In this document: piece after piece, positions 61,862 through 64,000 of the stretch
How positions within the stretch are numbered: the stretch's first letter is position 1
How the letters are laid out: every line of letters begins with the position of its first letter
From: Aliivibrio salmonicida LFI1238
Lineage (GTDB): Bacteria > Pseudomonadota > Gammaproteobacteria > Enterobacterales > Vibrionaceae
Reading direction: 5' to 3'
DNA length: 64,000 nt
NCBI RefSeq assembly: GCF_000196495.1
Contig: NC_011313.1
Coordinates: 62,001 to 126,000, forward strand
Position numbers and translations under genes: made by a program
Notes under the pieces: model-generated
The model's input: the letters and a program-made list of their open reading frames with translations, nothing else
Database searches by the model: none
Told to the model about the DNA's origin: nothing

Positions 61862-61937
61862 AAAATCTGAGTGGGTAAATAAGTTCTACAGTTGACTAGT
61901 TATTACTGCTTTTATTTTACTACCTTTGGGTCTTTTC

Positions 61938-62102
61938 TCATTGTATAACCTTGTTATACGTTGATTGGTCATGCTGAAATTTAGAATTCAACCTGTTGGA
62001 TTTTACGGTAGAAAGAGAAGGCATATAAGAATAGATTAGATAATGTAACCAGGAACAACCGATTAAGACTACTATTTGTTTTTTAGACAGGCGATCTCTC
62101 AT
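61938..62102 (-). CDS. hypothetical 54-residue ORF
   Basis: MRDRLSKKQIVVLIGCSWLH followed by LIYSYMPSL and a polar tail. One possible membrane helix. No ribosome binding site; the ATG lies 10 bp after a hairpin. It could be a gene scrap. No family recognised. Confidence 0.25.
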   Translation of the reverse strand: MRDRLSKKQIVVLIGCSWLHYLIYSYMPSLSTVKSNRLNSKFQHDQSTYNKVIQ

Positions 62103-62111
62103 ACGTAGTGG

Positions 62112-62147
62112 TTTTTTGGCTCAGTTTATACTGAGCCATTTTTTTTA
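62112..62147 (+). terminator. intrinsic terminator without a recognisable gene before it
   Basis: TGGCTCAGT-TTAT-ACTGAGCCA stem-loop followed by eight T. The plus-strand DNA upstream has no coding-like frame, so it may end a lost gene or a small RNA. Confidence 0.75.
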
Positions 62148-62465
62148 TTTATTAAATAAAAATGAAATATTCGAGAGTTTAAATGCTTTCTTTGAAGCAA
62201 TTATTAGATCGGGAAAAAGTAGTAATTCTATTTATGAAAAAGAAATTACTGCACAATTACCATGAGATGAAGCCGATACAGACTCCGTAACAAATATGTC
62301 ACTGAGATTTGCGTAACTCATTGGTGTTGAACCATGCCAACGTAAACACTAAAGTATAATTTCTTGTGTAAAGTGTTTCTATTTAAATTCAGAATTGCTC
62401 ATTAGCTACGAAATGATATGAAAGATTGTGGGATCTTGACGTTAAATTGAATTTTCACAACAGAT

Positions 62466-62505
62466 CCATAAAATAGTCACTTAATATTGTAGTGACTATT
62501 TACAT
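62466..62505 (-). terminator. terminator of the tripeptidase-like gene
   Basis: Perfect 11-pair stem (AAATAGTCACT at 62471-62481 with its complement at 62491-62501) about 25 bp past the peptidase stop, with TTTTAT following on the minus strand. Confidence 0.75.
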
Positions 62506-62529
62506 TAATATATTGATTTTAGACGGTAA

Positions 62530-63636
62530 TTAATGAGTTAAATATGCCGTTAAGAAACGAGTAATATCAACCATATCAGAGACTTTAATAAACTCTTCCG
62601 TAGTATGAACTTTAGACATACCCGTAGAAAGGTTTACTGTTGTTAAGCCTTTTTCATTAAATACGTTCGCATCAGAGCCGCCACCAGTAGATTTAGTGAA
62701 CGGGCTAATGTTAATGCTCTCAAACGCTTCTTTAATGCTTGCAACGTGTGAATTGTCGTCTGAAATTTTGTAAGCGTTATAAGCACGCGTTGAGATCATC
62801 TCGATTTGAGCGCCGTGTTTATCTGCTGCTGCTTTGAACGTTGATTCCATGTGCTCAACTTGTTTTGCCAGCTTCACATCATCCAGAGAGCGCGCTTCGC
62901 CTTCAATGTACAGTTCTGGCATAACGATGTTTGTCGCTTGACCACCACGAACCACACCAATGTTGGCTGTTGTTTCTTCGTCAATACGTGCAAGTGTCAT
63001 ATTCATGATTGCATCAGCGGCAACCGTTAGGGCATTAATGCCTTCTTCTGGCGCTAAACCTGCGTGTGCTGGACGGCCTGTGATGGTTACTTTAAGGTTT
63101 TGTTGACCAGGAGCAGAAGTAATAATAGTGCCAATAGGGCCGCCTGAATCTAGCACAATCGCGTGGTTAGATTGAATGTAGCTCATATCGTAGTTTTTAG
63201 AGCCGTGTAAGCCGCCTTCTTCATAGACAGTAAACGCTAACTCAATCGTTTTGTGTGCGTGGTTATTTTCTTTAATAACACGTACCGCTTCCATTACCGC
63301 TGAGATACCTGATTTATCATCACCACCAAGAACGGTGTTGCCTTTAGAGCGGATAACGCCATCTTCAATAATCGGTTCAATACCATTACCTGGAGTTACC
63401 GTATCCATGTGAGAGCTAAATACAATGCTGCCCTCTAACTCGCCTTCTAATCTTGCGTAAATATTAAAGCCGTTTGATACGTGCTCAGGCACGGGTAATT
63501 TAGTAACGGTAAAGCCTAGTTCACCTAGTTGTTCTGCAAGTGCTTTTGCAATCGCTTTTTCATTTTTTGATTCACTGTCGATTTGAACAATATCTAGAAA
63601 GTGATTAATTAAACGCTCTTGGTTCACTTGAGTCAT
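62530..63636 (-). CDS. M20-family peptidase, tripeptidase T-like (PepT-related)
   Basis: 368 residues from the ATG of MTQVNQERLINHFLDIVQID; the 23 codons upstream lack a ribosome site and look non-coding, while AGAAGA precedes this ATG. Metal ligands of the two-zinc M20 centre are visible: SSHMDTVTPG, LGGDDKSGIS, YEEGGLHGS with the catalytic Glu, LDSGG, and the late His of SKVHTTEEFI. The dimerisation lid domain is inserted at ~180-290 (ITGRPAHAGLAPEEG). It should be a cytoplasmic aminopeptidase acting on small peptides. Single gene, divergent from the probable msrA. Confidence 0.92.
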   Translation of the reverse strand: MTQVNQERLINHFLDIVQIDSESKNEKAIAKALAEQLGELGFTVTKLPVPEHVSNGFNIYARLEGELEGSIVFSSHMDTVTPGNGIEPIIEDGVIRSKGNTVLGGDDKSGISAVMEAVRVIKENNHAHKTIELAFTVYEEGGLHGSKNYDMSYIQSNHAIVLDSGGPIGTIITSAPGQQNLKVTITGRPAHAGLAPEEGINALTVAADAIMNMTLARIDEETTANIGVVRGGQATNIVMPELYIEGEARSLDDVKLAKQVEHMESTFKAAADKHGAQIEMISTRAYNAYKISDDNSHVASIKEAFESINISPFTKSTGGGSDANVFNEKGLTTVNLSTGMSKVHTTEEFIKVSDMVDITRFLTAYLTH

Positions 63637-63863
63637 GATTTTTCTTCTATATTGAAAGGAAATATAAAACCACTCTACCCAAAGGAAGTGTGAAAAAAGA
63701 TGCACTGAATCAATAAAAAGCCCGACAGCATTACCATATGTATGAGCTATATCTTAATAACGAAAAGCTATAACACAGAATTAATATTTAACAATAAATT
63801 GCAACTTTCTCGATTCACATCACTCTGATAACTATATTAATAAGAAACCATAAAGAGGTTGTT

Positions 63864-64000
63864 ATGAAGTACCGATTAAAAATTACAACGATAGCACTAC
63901 TGTTTATTCCATTTTTTGCTGTCATGACCAGTTTTTTTTCAACCGCTGAAGATATGTCTACGCTGAAGAAAGGAAACTACGAAGTTGCAACATTGGCGGG
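63864..64000 (+). CDS. probable exported peptide-methionine sulfoxide reductase MsrA, 5' end
   Basis: The first 45 codons of a gene cut by the window edge. AAGAGG lies seven bases before the ATG. The product begins with a signal anchor or signal peptide (IALLFIPFFAVMTSF) and then KKGNYEVATLAG at the very edge. The last residues match the start of MsrA, where ATLAGGCFWC would follow with the catalytic Cys. The next ~10 bases outside the window would settle it. Confidence 0.5.
   Translation, partial: MKYRLKITTIALLFIPFFAVMTSFFSTAEDMSTLKKGNYEVATLA

Larger units (their letters stand above)
61862..62529. other. intergenic region with little recognisable content
   Basis: About 670 bp of decayed or non-coding DNA. 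It contains a 54-codon minus-strand ORF, two hairpins (separate entries) and at 62190-62270 a short plus-strand open stretch (NAFFEAIIRSGKSSNSIYEK...) lacking a credible start. The GGTTGTTGCAAAAAA string at 61850-61866 recalls the end of an IS5-like element, but no partner end or transposase is present. Confidence 0.5.

Noticed and set aside
61850..61870. IS5-like terminal sequence beside gltS
   Set aside because: Only a short GGTTGTTGCA-type string is seen; there is no opposite end, target repeat or transposase.

Overview
The window looks like chromosomal DNA of a Vibrionaceae member, most likely Aliivibrio (A. salmonicida or a close relative). This is inferred from moderate-to-low GC, a lipoprotein GH20 chitobiase, a fruR/fruBKA locus, Vibrio-type tRNA genes, and above all heavy insertion-sequence load with many IS-truncated genes. 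No database search was possible, so the species is a guess.

Layout. 1-1211: IS66-family element (copy 1, cut by the window edge), abutting the 3' remnant of an FTR1 iron permease. 1564-5235: chitobiase and a DUF1097 membrane protein. 5433-5754: tRNA-Ser/Thr/Asn cluster. 5915-9309: hybrid histidine kinase plus a REC-GGDEF diguanylate cyclase. 9442-32282: a large cell-surface/secretion island. It holds a ~2,350-residue cadherin-like repeat protein, divergent from a six-gene operon (Hpt protein, HlyD adaptor, membrane histidine-kinase-like protein with a REC domain, TolC-like protein, two ABC exporters with eroded ATPase motifs). It is followed by a GH16 glycanase/DUF3131 pair and a second, canonical ABC-HlyD pair with two small membrane proteins. 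32418-32803: C-terminal scrap of a second large secreted protein, cut by IS66 copy 2 (32804-35020), whose other side cuts the end of assimilatory nitrate reductase NasA. 35685-43651: ordinary metabolism and transport (astB, a 10-TM metal exporter with Fur-like boxes, DsbA-like thioredoxin, RarD-like transporter, AraC regulator, aminotransferase, M14 peptidase). 43867-46181: IS66 copy 3. 46268-48519: ArsP-like permease and an IS91-family transposase. 48612-49908: two orphan toxin-tail/membrane-protein modules. 50006-55141: fruR and fruBKA with three Cra-type operators between them. 55236-59907: a frameshifted outer-membrane protein gene, a truncated LysE exporter, IS66 copy 4 carrying a nested IS982 element, and a truncated cytochrome b561 gene. 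60303-64000: lipoprotein lipase-like hydrolase, a gltS pseudogene, an M20 tripeptidase-like gene and the start of a probable msrA.

How it fits together. The 5.9-32.3 kb island has the parts of a signalling-controlled surface or biofilm system: a hybrid kinase, a free-standing Hpt and a diguanylate cyclase response regulator flank a type I secretion cluster with a giant repeat protein and a polysaccharide hydrolase. The paired ABC exporters lack consensus signature and H-loop residues and the operon's kinase-like protein has Tyr in place of the phospho-accepting His. This is the most unusual biology here. The second striking theme is genome decay: none of the three IS66 copies with both ends visible has matching 8-bp flanks, and each lies between unrelated truncated sequences, as expected after recombination between IS copies.
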